Below, one piece after another: positions 1 through 12,982 of a stretch of DNA of 64,000 nt. The position numbers and the translations under genes were made by a program. Source of the stretch: Polytrichum commune. Taxonomy: Eukaryota > Streptophyta > Polytrichopsida > Polytrichales > Polytrichaceae. Below the pieces are notes generated by a model. The model saw only the letters and a program-made list of their open reading frames with translations, was not told where the DNA came from and did not search any database. Every line of letters begins with the position of its first letter. Position 1 is the stretch's first letter. The stretch is from assembly GCA_950295325.1 (NCBI GenBank), contig OX485803.1:13948001-14012000 (forward strand), written 5' to 3'.

Positions 1-3000
1 ATCCTTCATGGCATCAGGTGCAAACCTGATGTCAAGATCTCATAATAGATTCTTAAATTTATTAATCTTAAATTCTCTCTCATGGGGAATTCTCTCAGGC
101 ATACATGTTGGATTGACGTGGTGGGTATTGTTGATTGTTGAAATTAGGTGAGGATTATGACATGGTGTGAGGGTTTAGGAATTAGTTTTGGTCAAGCATC
201 CTTGCTTTTCAATTCCTTTCCACACTATGATTTCAATCAAGTTTAGGAGTAGAATGGTGAATGTCAAAGTAGATTATCATTCTAATAGAGGAATCGACTA
301 GGGCAAAGCACATGCAACGAGGAATGGAATGCAATTGTGCATGCAAGGCAATTGAGCAATGAAGATTGGGGTAGAGGGCTAGGGGTGTTTCTTCGCGATA
401 GAAAGGGCTGTGGATTTAGTTCAATTCAAAGTGCTCTTGATTAGGATATGGTTGCTCTTCGAGAATTGAAACATACAACATTTGAGGTTGTTGAAAATAG
501 AACAAGAGGGGGTGAATAGTTTTAATTCATGCTTAAACCTCAGTTCTTTGGCCACTTCATTTGAGTGCATTCAACCCATGAAGGCTTTGGGATTCTACCT
601 CTAGTTGAATTCTGTGATTTCCAACTTCATAAGCATGAAGTCTTGAACCTCTTGGCTTCAACCTTCAATATGTGTGCATGCAAGGCACTTGGGCATGGGA
701 TTTAGTCTTCAAAGGACATGCACCAAAATTTCAAGTCTTCCGCTTAAACATTTGGGCGGCACCCACACTGTAATTCCAATTTGGAAGTTCCCATTGATTT
801 TTTTGTGGGCAGATGCTTAATGTTGTTGATTTTGTTGGTTTAGATGTCCAAAATGGTCAATGCGCTTTATAAATCCAACCAAAATGGAGGGTATATGAGC
901 AAAATGGTATTGTAGGTTGGCAATGCCAAAACAAAGCAATCCGACCATAAAGCATGTCCCATGTTTTTTTCTTCTAGCCCAATGATTCAACAACTTCCCA
1001 TTCGTTGTCTAGGTTGAGGACTAGTAATGTCTAAGGAGCATGACTCCATCAATACATGCATGCGTCAAAGAGTATGTTATTTATGCTCATTTCATTTTGT
1101 TTCATTGCCAATATGCTTGATTTTTTTTTATGTTTTTGGCTTACCTAATTCATTTCTAATCATGGTCGTGGCATGGGATAGATTTGTTTGTATACTACGA
1201 CTTCCCAGTGCACGTTTCACAAGGAGTACACATCGGATGAGTCTTGCGAGGGAGACCAACATTTGGCAAACATGTGCGATGATACCTCATTGTCAGGCTC
1301 ATTGTTTGAGGACAACACTTCAGGATACTTATAGCCCACAAAGTTGCCCAAGCTGCGTGAGAAATGTAATCCATCATAACTTGTTTGGAAGTATACGACT
1401 GCCCACTTCAGGCCAAAAAAATACATTCCAAAGTTGGTCCACCAATGCAATTGGACGCTTCTAGCTTATTTTGAAGATTGAAATATTGCTTTAGTGGTTG
1501 TTTATTTGACACACCTCAAGCTTCTATTGAAATATATGTAGGTTTGACTCAATTTTGGAAAACATGCCCTAATTTTGATAAAGTTTTAATACCAAGGTCC
1601 AAACATGAAAGAAATATGGTATATATGCACCTAGCTCTTTGTGAATTATGGAAATCTATGTATGGTTAGTGTTTTCTTAATCCCAAGAATATGTAATTGA
1701 CACTCCAATTGTTTGATTTTTGGAATCAAATCCTTTGAGACATGAGTAAATGGTAAGTATGAGATAAGAGTTAAACACATAACATGTTAATATATGCATA
1801 GTAATCAAAGTATCTACATATACAATTAGCTCAAACCCCAATCGTGTGATGGGTTGTGGAATGTTGAGAACAAGAAATTCTCCGTTGAAGAGATCATGTA
1901 TGTTGAGTCCAAGGGAATATCATTTATGAATTAATCTAATGTTTTGTTTAACTCTTTCATGAACATGTCATGCAATGTCAATTCTATGGATATTCAATAA
2001 GTTGCAGTTTTAGCTTTCATATCAAATTTAGTCATAGTTCCTTGTAATATGTACATACCTTTGTAGACAATAGATGAGAATGCATGCAGACAATGTATGA
2101 ACAACAAGATGACTTGAGCAAATTTTGCTCTTGTGTACTTTTGGTGAATAGTAACAAGTTTTACTTTATTTGGTGTTTTTAGTCAAATTAAAAAGAATTA
2201 TTGTATGTACATCACAACAAAGTGGTTACCATGTGACAATTTCATTGGAAAGAATCAATAAGCACATGGTTTCCTAGCCACCTCATGACATGCTTGAATC
2301 AAATCGTCATTATACCTATGTTGCAAACTTGACCACAAATTATATCTTCTCAAGTTTGTTTGGACTTTGTATCAAGTGCACCACTATAAAGTTGCTTGCT
2401 TTGCAGTCATATTTATTATGTAAATTTTGAAGAACAAATTTTGTAGATTTGACATAGTGAATTTCAATCTTGGTGTGTAGGTACACTTGTTTGAGCATCT
2501 TGATAGAAGTAATCTTCATGGCTATAGCATGACCAACCTTGGAAATTTTATTTTTTGTCCATTGGCAGCTCTGCACTTGTTGCAATGATGTTGTACTCGT
2601 GCATAGGAATATTAGAGACATACTATGATGTTTTGTACCCACAAATTATTTAGATTTATAGTATTCTAACCAATTTTTTAGAATTTGTTTGGCAGTAAGG
2701 CCAAGAATGATAAAAGATTCTTCTTCCCAACAACAATCTTGCAATAAATTACAATAATTTTTGGGGTTTAATCGTCTATAGTATAATGCCAATACACTCT
2801 CATGTATGGCCAACCCAACAAATGCTCCTTGTCATTTTTATGCACCAAAATTTTGGATAGCTCTGAAAATAATAGTAAAGCCTATAGGATTGAATGAAGA
2901 TCTAACCTAAGAAGGTAGCTAATTGTTCCACCCAACAATTTCAATTCAATTGTTTCAACATATGTGGACCTAATAATTGCTCCAACTTTGGAAATGTCTA

Positions 3001-4177
3001 CATATCTTTCTTTTTGAGTCTCTTTGTGTTGTGCATTGGAAATGTACATAGGAGGTCAAAATATGCTAGTAATTATTTCTTTCTTTCTCTGGTGTGGAAA
3101 ATTTTGGTGGAATGTGAGGAGACAATATTTATCAAATTTAATCCTATAAAAATAGATATTATCATTCAGAAAACTCAATTTTCTATCTTGCAAGTTGATA
3201 ATGAGGAGACCCACTTTCTTTGAACCATCTTCATTCTTTCTTTCGAAAACCAAACAATTTGTGTCCATGTTGCTGAATTGCTTCATGTTTGCTTTGTGTC
3301 CTACATAGCAATGTCACCTAGATGAAAGTTTTGTGAAAAATGCCAACAACTTTGTTGATATGTGGCATACATTTTAATGCTCACTCAATTTTAAACCATC
3401 CATAACCCTCTTAGCACAAGTCATTGGGCTTCTCCTTATGTTGTTATAGTGTTAACAATGTTATGCACATGCAAATAGATGGTTGCCATCTTAATTTGAA
3501 CAAGGGACATGACATTTTGCAAAAATTTAGGTTTGTTTGTCAAGAGGCAAAGTATAACATAAACCCTCAATTGATGTCGATAGAATTTTTTTGATGCATG
3601 TTGACCGGATGTTTATCCTTGTTAGAAATTTTATGGTTGACATCCACAAAAGTCTTTTGCATCCTAGGAGAGAAGTCATACAAGCCATACTCCATGCATA
3701 GGACAAACTTAGGAGTTTTCTACTCTTCACAAAAGTTTGCCAACATTGGTACATTATTGTTAAGAGTATGAAGTAATTTTCATGACTTTCAAGGTGTTAT
3801 GTTTTTCTTAAACACATTGAGGATTGATTTATCCTAATAGAATGAGAATAACAAACAAGTGCAATTTATTTGTTGGTTGAGAAGCCATTGTAGTTGACAA
3901 CAAAGATGAGGTTTATGGATTATATGTTAGGGTTGACAATTATTGGGTCCCCTATCAATCACATCAATGACATTGCACCTCATCAACACCATTGATGTAG
4001 TATCCACGTGATTGATATTCATCACCAACAAGCACATGTAGCTCATACAATGTGAATAGCAGGTGAATAGACATTGCTCCACATTTGAGAAATGCAAAGA
4101 AGTCACCTTGCACATGTAGTACCAAGTGATGAGCATCGAAATTGTCATATTTGGAGGCCAAGAATGCAAGGTAATCA
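1..4177. other. AT-rich intergenic DNA, no supported gene
   Basis: Only short, low-complexity open frames occur on either strand. None shows a recognisable domain, a convincing exon-intron pattern or protein-like composition. Much of it is probably decayed transposon sequence, but no terminal repeats, target duplications or retroelement motifs were found that would let it be assigned. Confidence 0.6.
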
Positions 4178-5524
4178 ATGAAAAACAACATGGCAACATG
4201 CTTTGGATGGAAGAATAAGAAATACTATTCCAAACTTTGCAGCATTTGTGTAGACACAAATCACTTCCAAGCCTTGTTGCTACTCATTGGAAGCTCCATA
4301 TTACTCACAATTTTCACTGCAACTTTATTGGCACCGTCATCGCTCGTGTGGCTATGGAGGCAACTACCCACATCCGAGGTGGTGATCCGGAGCCGTGTTA
4401 ATGACTCCCTCTATGAGTATTCGGATGTGGACCAATTTCCGCCAGCTCAAGAAGGTCAAATTAAGCTTCTTTTGACAAGCTCCGACGATACATTACGCAA
4501 GAAACTACTCGTCGATCATGTAGATTTTCAAAGTGGCAAGCCAAGGGTACATCACGGAGGTCAATGGCGCCGCTCAGAATGGCGACTTCCAGCACGTCAA
4601 GGGAGTCTCCAACAACGTCACGGTTTCCAACTTGAGTTCTACAACAACCAGAAATGGAACCCTTTTTACCCCAAAATGCGTGTGCTACTCAAAAATTGGG
4701 TAGCAAACCGGAAATTCGAGCCCAGTATCATGCATGAGCTTTTGACAGACATCAAAGACCCCATCGACGAAAACTACATGCACAGTGTTGGCTTGAATCA
4801 CCATCTCCATAACATCACACGTGGGCAGAAATACAAAACATGTGCGGTGGTCGGGAATAGCGGCGTATTGTTGCAACGGAACTACAGCAACTTGATCGAC
4901 AACCACGACATGGTGATGCGCATCAACAATGCTCACACATCTGGGTTTGAGGACTTTGTTGGCCGAAAAACCACAATCTCCTTCATGAATAGCCACATCT
5001 TACGCACATGCTCGCGGCAGGTGCAGTGCTTTTGCCACCCATACGGCAACTTCATCCCCATTGTCACTTACCTTTGTGAGCCCTGGCACTTCATGCCCAT
5101 TGCCTATTGCAGTTCAACGCACCCATCTGCACCACTCCTAGTCACACACCCCCAATTTGACAACCTTTGCAACCGCATTGCCAAGTGGTACGCCATCACC
5201 TCCTTCTTGAATCACACACCTCATGCGCCTGCAAGCTCTTGGACGCCGCTCCGCAACCGAAAACGTGTTTTCCACTACTCCTCCGGCATGCAAGCGGTTG
5301 TTTTGGCGCTTGGCATCTGTGAGTCGGTGGATCTGTTTGGGTTTGGCAAGTTTGCGAGTTCCAAACATCATTACCATACATCTCAAACCGAAGAGCTTCG
5401 TGATGTGCATGATTATCCTGCCGAGTATCGATTCTATCGTGATTTGCAAGAGCGCAAGTTTGCGGACATGCCCTTCTTCCTTGCCGTTGGCTTCCAACCT
5501 GCGGTTGTCCGAGTCTTTTCGTAG
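4178..5524 (+). CDS. GT29 sialyltransferase-like glycosyltransferase (plant type)
   Basis: This is a 448-residue single-exon frame starting at ATG 4178 (a second Met follows 4 codons later) and ending TAG. Residues about 32-56 form one hydrophobic segment (ALLLLIGSSILLTIFTATLL) after a short basic tail, the layout of a type II Golgi membrane protein. The sialyltransferase L-motif begins at about residue 222 (CAVVGNSGVLLQRNYSNLID, then MVMRINNAHTSGF). An S-like motif lies at about 363-392 (HYSSGMQAVVLALGICESVDL), followed by HHYHT (about 396) and a YRFYRDL tail, matching motif III/VS positions. Plants carry GT29 proteins although they are not known to make typical animal sialosides. Arabidopsis relatives are linked to arabinogalactan or pollen-tube cell-wall glycans, so transfer of sialic acid should not be assumed. 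There is no frameshift or internal stop, so it looks functional. No neighbour hints at its substrate. Confidence 0.88.
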   Translation: MKNNMATCFGWKNKKYYSKLCSICVDTNHFQALLLLIGSSILLTIFTATLLAPSSLVWLWRQLPTSEVVIRSRVNDSLYEYSDVDQFPPAQEGQIKLLLTSSDDTLRKKLLVDHVDFQSGKPRVHHGGQWRRSEWRLPARQGSLQQRHGFQLEFYNNQKWNPFYPKMRVLLKNWVANRKFEPSIMHELLTDIKDPIDENYMHSVGLNHHLHNITRGQKYKTCAVVGNSGVLLQRNYSNLIDNHDMVMRINNAHTSGFEDFVGRKTTISFMNSHILRTCSRQVQCFCHPYGNFIPIVTYLCEPWHFMPIAYCSSTHPSAPLLVTHPQFDNLCNRIAKWYAITSFLNHTPHAPASSWTPLRNRKRVFHYSSGMQAVVLALGICESVDLFGFGKFASSKHHYHTSQTEELRDVHDYPAEYRFYRDLQERKFADMPFFLAVGFQPAVVRVFS

Positions 5525-8500
5525 GTACCGTTCGTTGCGAATGAATTGTTTGAGGTCAATTAATGGTGCATACTCAATACAAGTACATCATACTAATATT
5601 GTATACTGTGGGGTTTGATATATTTGATTTTCAAGAAGAGATTGTATGTGTCAAGCATTGTATGGTGTCCATAACGTGCCAAGCCAATCTTTAAAATGCA
5701 CTTGTCATTGCAATAAGGAATGTGTACATAATATATTTTTAAAAAGGTGGATGCTCATAAACACGGTACGATGTTGGTTCCTATGCTATTTCAACTTTTA
5801 ATTGGAATTTCTTAATTCTTCAAATTTTTCTAGCAAGCTATTTTTTTACAATTGATAGCTAATCATAATACATGTTTGAGAACATTATATTCCCCTTCTA
5901 CATCAATAGCATCTTAAGAAAATGCCATACCAATTTCTTATCTTTAGTCATTTATTGTGAAATGATAATTACATTCTATTCATTTAAAATTTGTATTAAA
6001 CACGACAATTTGATTTTCAAATTGAAAGGATTACTAGGGAGTCCACCATTGGAAATTAAAAAACATGCCATAACTTTCGTTGTTTTCTTCTAATATGATA
6101 TAACCATAAAGATTTTGTATGTATAGGATAAGAACATGTGCCTGCCCTACCTTCATGCTAAATCAATGCTTAGAGGAGCACATTACTTGACAATCCAAAG
6201 CCAATTCCAAGAAGACTAAGATTCTAAAGTTTCCAACCACTCACCTTCAGTTGTTGAATCATTTCTTGGGCATGGGGTGCTCATTGGTTGTTGCTACCTA
6301 CATACAATGGAAGATGTGGTGGTGGCGGTGATGCAATATTGCAATGGTAGCGGCAGTGGTGGTGGTAGTAGTGGATGTCACCCCACCATTCCCCACTATT
6401 CTTGCTTAAATAATAAAATAGAGTCCAAAGAAAATGGTGCAATGTTGGGGGGGGGGGGGGGAAGCTTGGGGCGATCACACCCCCTTACGTTTCGTAATCA
6501 CGTGCGATAATGGGGTATTTAATGGGGGGATATTTATGCACCTCTCAATTATTTTCTTTCCCTTCTTATTTGTAGATATAAAGCTATTTTGACATATTTT
6601 TTAACACCCTATATTTATTTGTAATTGTTTAGAGAGGCTAATTTTTGGCATTTTGTTTTTAAAAATAAATCGTACAAGTACCAAATAGTGGACGAAATAC
6701 TATAGCATTGCAAAACCGACTATGTGAGCGACAAACATTCCACATCATTCAAATTGTCATTCATTTGGTTTCAATTAGTATACCAATCCTAAACCATTCA
6801 AAGTACCATTCAAAATACAACCAATAGCCCTTGGATGTTCGTTAAAGGGTTACCAATAAACATGGAGATAACAAAATATACAACATGAAATAAACAAGTT
6901 GTAAACATGGATAGAACAAAATATTAAGAAATACAATTAGTTGTGACGAGACATGAAATTTTGCACAACTACCTACTTCAAAAAAACAAGGTTGCATTCA
7001 AATACAAGAAAACTTAAAAACACAAAAAATTAAAAAACATTTACTTTAATGAGTGTATACACCTTGATTTTCCCCATGCCAAAATGTGACCCTAAATTTA
7101 GACCTTGCAAGACCATACCCAAAACCCAAAAATCATTCGTAATCACAAACCAACAAAGGAAAAGACAAACCATGAAAGATAAACCCTAAATCAAATACAT
7201 GCGGAAAACATTGCGAAGGAAGTGGCCACTATGCACCATCAATTTGCATGAAAAAACCCTAGAAAATGCTTAGAAAAAACATGAGCTTGACGATCGAGGA
7301 CTGAGGTTGTGACAAAACCAAAACCAATTACAAGAAACGGTTGAGGGTGATGGTGGAGGCTATCATGCTCTAAGCATCCAACGAGGTCTCATATGTTCAA
7401 CGCCATTGCAAAACCCAACGGCTATTGAGGAGCGCCAACACATTCCTTCCCCCAAAAAAATGCCATAACATTTCCCTCCATACTAACGCATTTGATTCAA
7501 ATTTGGACATAAACTATATACTTCTTCATCCAATTAGTCAAACTCACAATTATTCTACTGTTCCTACAACACACTTTTAGGGGGATCCTATATTTATGAC
7601 CTTATTTTTTTTTACAGATTACTAAAATGAAGGAATTATTCACCACCATGTTTCACATATAATCATATAGGGGACATATTTCCAATGCTATGGTAGATCT
7701 AATGAAATGATAACTTTTACCCTAAACGAATTAAATTGACCTTTTTTTCTTTTTTTCTTTTTTTTTATCTCACGTGGTTTTCTAAAATTCCAATAGTCAC
7801 CTCCCCGAGGGAGGGGGGCACCACATGTGTAAAAGGTGGCATGGATCCAAGAGGGGTCCAAGCTAGTACATAGCAGCACGTGCTACAATAATCTTGATCA
7901 TCAATTTAACACTATATTCGTTAATTTGAGACTTTCTCTTGTCTCAAATTAATATATGGACCACAACAACATGGTCTAATGTTTGGGTCGTCCTACCTAA
8001 ACCATCTTGATATGAGTTCTTAATTGGGTTCTTGATATGAACACCCGCTTCAAAGTATTTGCATCTTACAACATTCTCCAATATCTGTGTGATGTTATCC
8101 ATGTTCTTATATTTGTAATTGTCTCAAAATGCCGAAAAAGTCCCAAATTAAACGAAGATGTCCTAAGATGTCGTTGATTGCACATGATACCAATCCATCT
8201 ACAAAACTTACCGGAATATCAAGATATGGGGGAACAAGAATTGATGAGTTAGAAAATACCTCATTTTGGTGCACATATCCGAGCATCTCCATATCAAATT
8301 TAGTGTAGCGATTCAATGAAGGGAATATAATGAATGAATAACAAGTGTACTTTTGGCAATATGAAGCTAGCCCAAGAAGGCTTTTAAACATTGTCATGTC
8401 CCGAGTCATGTTAATATGTTGAGATCATCATGAATTGCACTCGATAGTTTTGAAATGACTCATTAGAAGCTTTATTGGCCCTCAAAGGGGTTGCCTCCCT

Positions 8501-10082
8501 CTACAAATTTACAATCACCCATAATTGTTTCAATTATAATCAAATACCCATTAGATTTTAGAGGGCAAACATTGTCCAAAGCTAATTTGGATGGTTGTTA
8601 TTATCTCCATGGATTTGACGAGTGCCATCAAAAGTGTACAAGGGGCCCCACCTATATTGATGTGGTTATGGAGTCCTAACTACGTCACCCATGATAGGAA
8701 AGGTTGGCAAGCCAACAAAAGTAAGTTAGTCATCTTTTTGCATCGAAAAAGTTCATTTGCTCCTTGAAGAAATTGTAGACATATTTTGGTATTTCAGCTT
8801 GAATGCATGTGTGCATTTAATAACTAGCATATAATTGCATTAATCCAAGGTGAGGGTCATCATCATGATCCAATGAAAAAGGTGTTTTCCCAATCAAATC
8901 TTTTATTGAACATGTTTATTGTGCAAATCACAAGCATTAACTTATTTTTATATATTTTTATATATTTTTATATTTATATGTGTACTTGATGATAGTGGAA
9001 AGTTTTCATCATGAACAAGTGTCAAAGTCTGTGTTTCTTGAGAGGCAAAACTTAAAAGTTGGCCTTACAAACATAGATATTTTGTAGGATGAAAATATAA
9101 GTAATGTAATAAAAAATTCATATGAATTTGATTTGAGTTTAAAGTGTTGTGTGTCAATTTTTGCAATCACAAATGTTAGTTACAACTTTTACAAACAATT
9201 ATGGGCCTAAATGTCTAGAAATGCTTTTTAGGGACAACTTGTATAGATCTATTGTGCAAAATCAACCTCCTACTCCCAGACTTTTTGGAATAAATGATGC
9301 ATGTTTAAGAAATCTTCATGTTGTCACAAAGCTTAACCGATTCAAAAGTCACTTAAAGCAAAGTTGTCATTGAGAATGAGGTGAGAGTCACTTTAGTTTA
9401 TCTTTCCTGTGTGAAAATTGCTTTATCAATAGGTGGACAAGACAATGGTATACGTGCCCATACTTGAAGTTGATTCTATTGCCCAGCGATGTAGCATTTA
9501 TGCTATGCCTAGAGTGCAATGTTGGTACAACTTAAACCATAGTATGTTTCGTCTTTGTGCTTTGGTTCATCAGAAATATTGTTTAAACTTCTTTGTGTTG
9601 AGCTATGGGTCTGCATTAATTGTGATACATATTATTAATGTGCTTTGTAGCAAAGCAGGGAGAAGGTTAAACGATTTAATGAATGTCACATGGAAGCATC
9701 TTACAATTATTGTTGAAGTGACTTTATCAGGAGTGTGTTTTTAGTTGCTGTATATAGCATACTTATTAAGCTCTCACTGAAACTACAACATTCCAAGACA
9801 AAGTTGCAAATTGCACTTTGAACTCCAATCAATGTCCCCAAGGCACTGGAATTTTAGTTTATAATGCGCCCATAGCCACCCTCTTACCATCATCCTCGCA
9901 TACGACTAGTAGTGATTCGTGGAGTAACCAAGGATCTCCACGTTATCAAAATGTGTCAATCCACTGCAAGATCGTTATCCTTTCCTGGAATTTACACTGG
10001 AATGCCACAACATGCAACTCCACTGTAACTTAAATTTGATTTAGTGGGCCATTAAAATTGGTGTCCCTGGTAATTAGACTTT
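5525..10082. other. AT-rich intergenic DNA with decayed repeats
   Basis: No supported gene. A minus-strand stretch around 8107-8409 faintly recalls the RT connection region of LTR elements (SLLGLASYCQKY...), but it is isolated and not reliable. An AT-rich run of repeated TATTTTTATA lies near 8942-8980. The only assignable structure is a transposon-like end at 6467-6510, listed separately. Confidence 0.55.
6447..6510. repeat. G15 homopolymer next to a small-transposon end
   Basis: Fifteen consecutive G (6447-6461) are followed by TTGGGGCGATCACACCCCC and, slightly further on, AATCACGTGCGATAA. The same terminal string and subterminal ATCACGTGCG/CGCACGCGAT motif appear inverted at the right end of the element at 20,494-20,910. 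This is therefore probably one end of a related non-autonomous DNA transposon. The other end was not identified. Confidence 0.5.
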
Positions 10083-10530
10083 GTCTGAACCCTGGGGCCC
10101 TTGGCAAGGCCAGTGTGCGATTGGATCCCTCAGACATCCCTTGCGGACTCAGTGAGACACCGTTCACATGGGAATACTTCTCACAAGAATTCAAAATGTT
10201 GCTGTGTGGTGGCCTCGTTGGAGTTGTTGTCGATCCCGTCACGTATTGCGTCGCTTCCCAGCTGGGTTGGCTCGTAACGGATGTGGCGGACAAGCCGGTA
10301 GGAGAACATGATTCTGGTATGTAGAGTGGTAGGGTAATCTCCACGTCGCATTTGAAACAAGTCACATCCAATCACATGACAGCACATGTCAGAATCACCT
10401 GCACTAGGGGTATCATACATTACTAACGAAAGTGCATAGGAGCTGATCATCCAAAACTTACCTGCAGGAGGTTTCATAAGATTGCTTATGAAAGCTGTAT
10501 GGGAGTTGATAATCTCCATTTTGAAATTAT
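10083..10530 (+). pseudogene. DUF4419 C-terminal fragment (tandem copy 1)
   Basis: The region encodes NPGALGKASVRLDPSDIPCG...SETPFTWEYFSQEF...VDPVTYCVASQLGWLVTD, near identical to the C-terminal third of the intact DUF4419 protein at 18,402-19,508. It then keeps the same exon end (GATTCTG then GTATGT), intron-like sequence and a short downstream exon-like piece (TTTCATAAGATTGC...). Shared intron sequence shows that this is a segmental DNA copy and not a retrocopy. The N-terminal two-thirds are missing and no start is present, so it is a truncated pseudogene. Confidence 0.8.
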
Positions 10531-11290
10531 GCCATCGTATTCATGGACGTTGTCAAGAGCTACGTCGAGTATAGAGTGATGACCATGTGCGGCATCCCTA
10601 GCGTTGAGCTCACAGGCACCAAAGAAGACTGGCAGAAGCTCCGCAAGGGTCTGGCCCTCTTGAATGACCTGGACCTGTCCCCATGGCGAGAGCAGCTGGA
10701 CCGCATCCTCGTCCACTTCAAGGGCGCCTTCAACAACAAGATCGAGTAGCCATTCTGGAATGACATCTTCTTGAAGCACGGTGCTTTGGGATTGGGTGAC
10801 GTTACCACAATCTCGGGCTGGATCGGTAACGTCTTTCTTCACACCGGTGACGGCGTCCTGAACCCCGGGGCCCTTGGCAAGGCCGGTGTGCGCTTGGATC
10901 CCTCCGACATCCCTTGCGAACTCAGCGAGACACCGTTCACGTGGGAATACTTCTCGCAAGAATTCAAAAGGTTGCTGCGTGGTGGCCTCGTCGGAGTTGT
11001 CGTCGATCCGGTCACGTATTGCGTCGCTCCCCAGCTGGGTTGGCTCATCACCGATGTGGAGGACAAGCCGCAAAGCGAACAAGACTCTGGGTAATCGGAC
11101 TATGTAGAGTGGTAGGGTAATCTCCAGGTCACAATCTAACAGGTTCCACCGAATCATGTGATGACACGTCACAGCTGTTTTTTCTGGGGAGGGGTTTTAA
11201 GAAGATAATCAAAGTACGTCTAAGTATGTCTATACAATAGTTGTATTAATAATCTCCATTTTGAAAGTTTAGGCATGACCATACTTGGAG
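10531..11290 (+). pseudogene. DUF4419 fragment with premature stop (tandem copy 2)
   Basis: It begins abruptly with AIVFMDVVKSY, exactly after the exon-2-like end of copy 1. It runs through CGIPSVELTGTKEDWQKLRK, SPWREQLDRILVHF and TTISGWIGNVF to the conserved C-terminus ending near 11,094. An in-frame TAG at 10,747-10,749 replaces a Gln codon of the intact gene (CAG to TAG). The N-terminal half is absent. Downstream, at about 11,240-11,290, is a remnant matching the putative 3' exon (AATCTCCATTTTGAAA). The abrupt junction with copy 1 suggests an unequal or illegitimate tandem duplication. Confidence 0.82.
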
Positions 11291-12148
11291 TCAAGGATTG
11301 GAGTTGATTATAGTACGAGTTAGAGTACTGATGAGCTGCAGATGTCCTGACTCTGCACGGAGGTGCCGCACCTAGGTGCACATTTATGTGGCTTGGTTTT
11401 TAAACTGGGGATAAGTCATATATATTGCATTGCAAAGTTGTTGGTAGTCTCATGATAATCTGCATTTGCAATTGCAATGAGTTGGAGCATGGGAGTGTTG
11501 GCATCAGAAAGTTGTCTTGATTAGTACATTTTACATATGTGTTGTCGACCATGTGACACATTCTTTTGGCCCCTCCAATTGGGCTGGCTCATCACCATCA
11601 CAAAGGATGAACCTCTTCTAATTCGACAGAGGAGATGAAAATGATAATGCAACCAACTCATACAACTTGTACATAATCTTAATATGAAAGCTAAGCTTTA
11701 ATAATTGGTAGTTTGCATTTGAGTTTTAAAAATTGGAGTTGCAAATTTGGTGATAGAATGCGGTAAGGAAGATGTGTTTAGTACATCTCCAAAAGATGTC
11801 GTAGAGTTCATATGACAAATGGTTTCTTTTTGTTCCGTAGGAGCGAGCATTTGGAAGAGTTTTTCCTTTGGCGACGTCCACTAGTGACTCCAGTTGTGAA
11901 GATGTTACTAGAAGAAACGCTAACCTTAGTGGGATCAGCGTGATTGAAATGCCCGTTTGACCCACCCTTGGTATTATGTTCACTGGACATAATATCAATG
12001 ATGGAGGACTACTAACCCCTCTCGGGGTGGGCACTATAATAACAAGGGAGACCAAAGTGATCATGGGGACACAGTGACTAGATGATCTTTGTAGTGGTGG
12101 GGTTAGTGTGGTTGTGGTGTTGTAGGGGTATATGACCATTTTTCTTTG
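11291..12148. other. Intergenic DNA, no gene seen
   Basis: Only short frames without family resemblance occur. No terminal repeats or duplications were recognised between the DUF4419 remnant and the start of the composite repeat at 12,149. Confidence 0.55.
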
Positions 12149-12360
12149 TGAGGTGGCCGCTGAGTCATAAGACTTCTCAGTGGTTATAGCATCACATGTT
12201 TAGTGGTCCGGGTTCGATCCCTGATGGCTTTGTACGAGCATTGTATTATGATGTGAGTGACTTGGCATTTTTTGTGTGAGTTACTTGGCATGAAAGTTGT
12301 ATCCTATAGCCACCAGCCCTTACCGTAATTAAGTTGTGACAAAACCTTAGCCAGTGTTGG
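12149..12360 (+). mobile_element. SINE-like tRNA-derived head
   Basis: GGTTCGATCCC at 12,211-12,221 matches the consensus Pol III B box (GGTTCGANNCC). It lies about 60 bp after the start of homology shared with 58,833. The surrounding 200 bp (ACTTCTCAGTGGTT, TAGTGGTCCGGG, AGTGACTTGGCA) are well conserved between the two copies. No clear A box or tail was identified, so a degenerate SINE or tRNA-derived segment is the best reading. Confidence 0.5.
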
Positions 12361-12724
12361 CATTGATTCTTTTGTAATCCTAATTATGGGTTACTATGGT
12401 CGTTGTGTGTTTATTGGTAGTGGTTCGTTGTTTACTATCCTCCTTTTGTGTAGAATTATGAACATAGCATGTTGTATGGCAATGACATTGATTGCCTCAA
12501 ATGTGTATTTGATGCTTAGCTTAGGGATTTTGAATGTTGTTTCAATACTTTCCATAAATAAAAAAGTGTGTGGCTGCCCTAGCACCTGTTGTGATGACTA
12601 TTAGCGGATCTACCTTCCAGCCTCTATTGATAACATTGTCTATTAATGGTTTTTATTTTTTTTCCGGATTATAGTTTCATATGGTATTCTATCGTTACAG
12701 TATGTAAATTCAATGAATTGTATT

Positions 12725-12982
12725 CATGGCCTTATCAACTAAAATGAGCCAATTGGGCCATTATGAGATAATCCTTTTGTCACAATTGATGAGATCTTCC
12801 ATATTACAAGTGATTATTTGCATGGTTTTATAAACATGTGTGGGTGTATTGGAATGGTTGAGTTGTATTTTAAGAATCCTCAACGGGTATTCTCTCGTAC
12901 CAACTAGCAATCATTTCGTTTCCATCACATTCCCTACATTAAATTGAGCGGACCAATTGGCTCATTTTAGTTGTTAAGGCCA
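12725..12982. mobile_element. 258-bp inverted-repeat element (MITE) in R1 copy 1
   Basis: The ends are an inverted repeat of about 30 bp with one mismatch: TGGCCTTATCAACTAAAATG on the left, the complement of CATTTTAGTTGTTAAGGCCA on the right. TATT flanks both sides. The second R1 copy has the uninterrupted site GAATTGTATTGTTAAG near 59,430, which shows directly that this is an insertion. There is no coding capacity and the superfamily is unclear. Confidence 0.75.

Noticed and set aside
1027-1669. Short frames at 1.0-1.7 kb as genes
   Set aside because: AT-rich, overlapping in several frames, with no domain, start context or splice support.
4178-5524. Calling the GT29 protein a true sialyltransferase
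   Set aside because: Motifs place it in the family, but plant members are not shown to transfer sialic acid in typical glycans. Only sialyltransferase-like is supported.
8107-8409. Retroelement RT fragment
   Set aside because: A faint match of one short segment only. Neighbouring frames give no further pol motifs.
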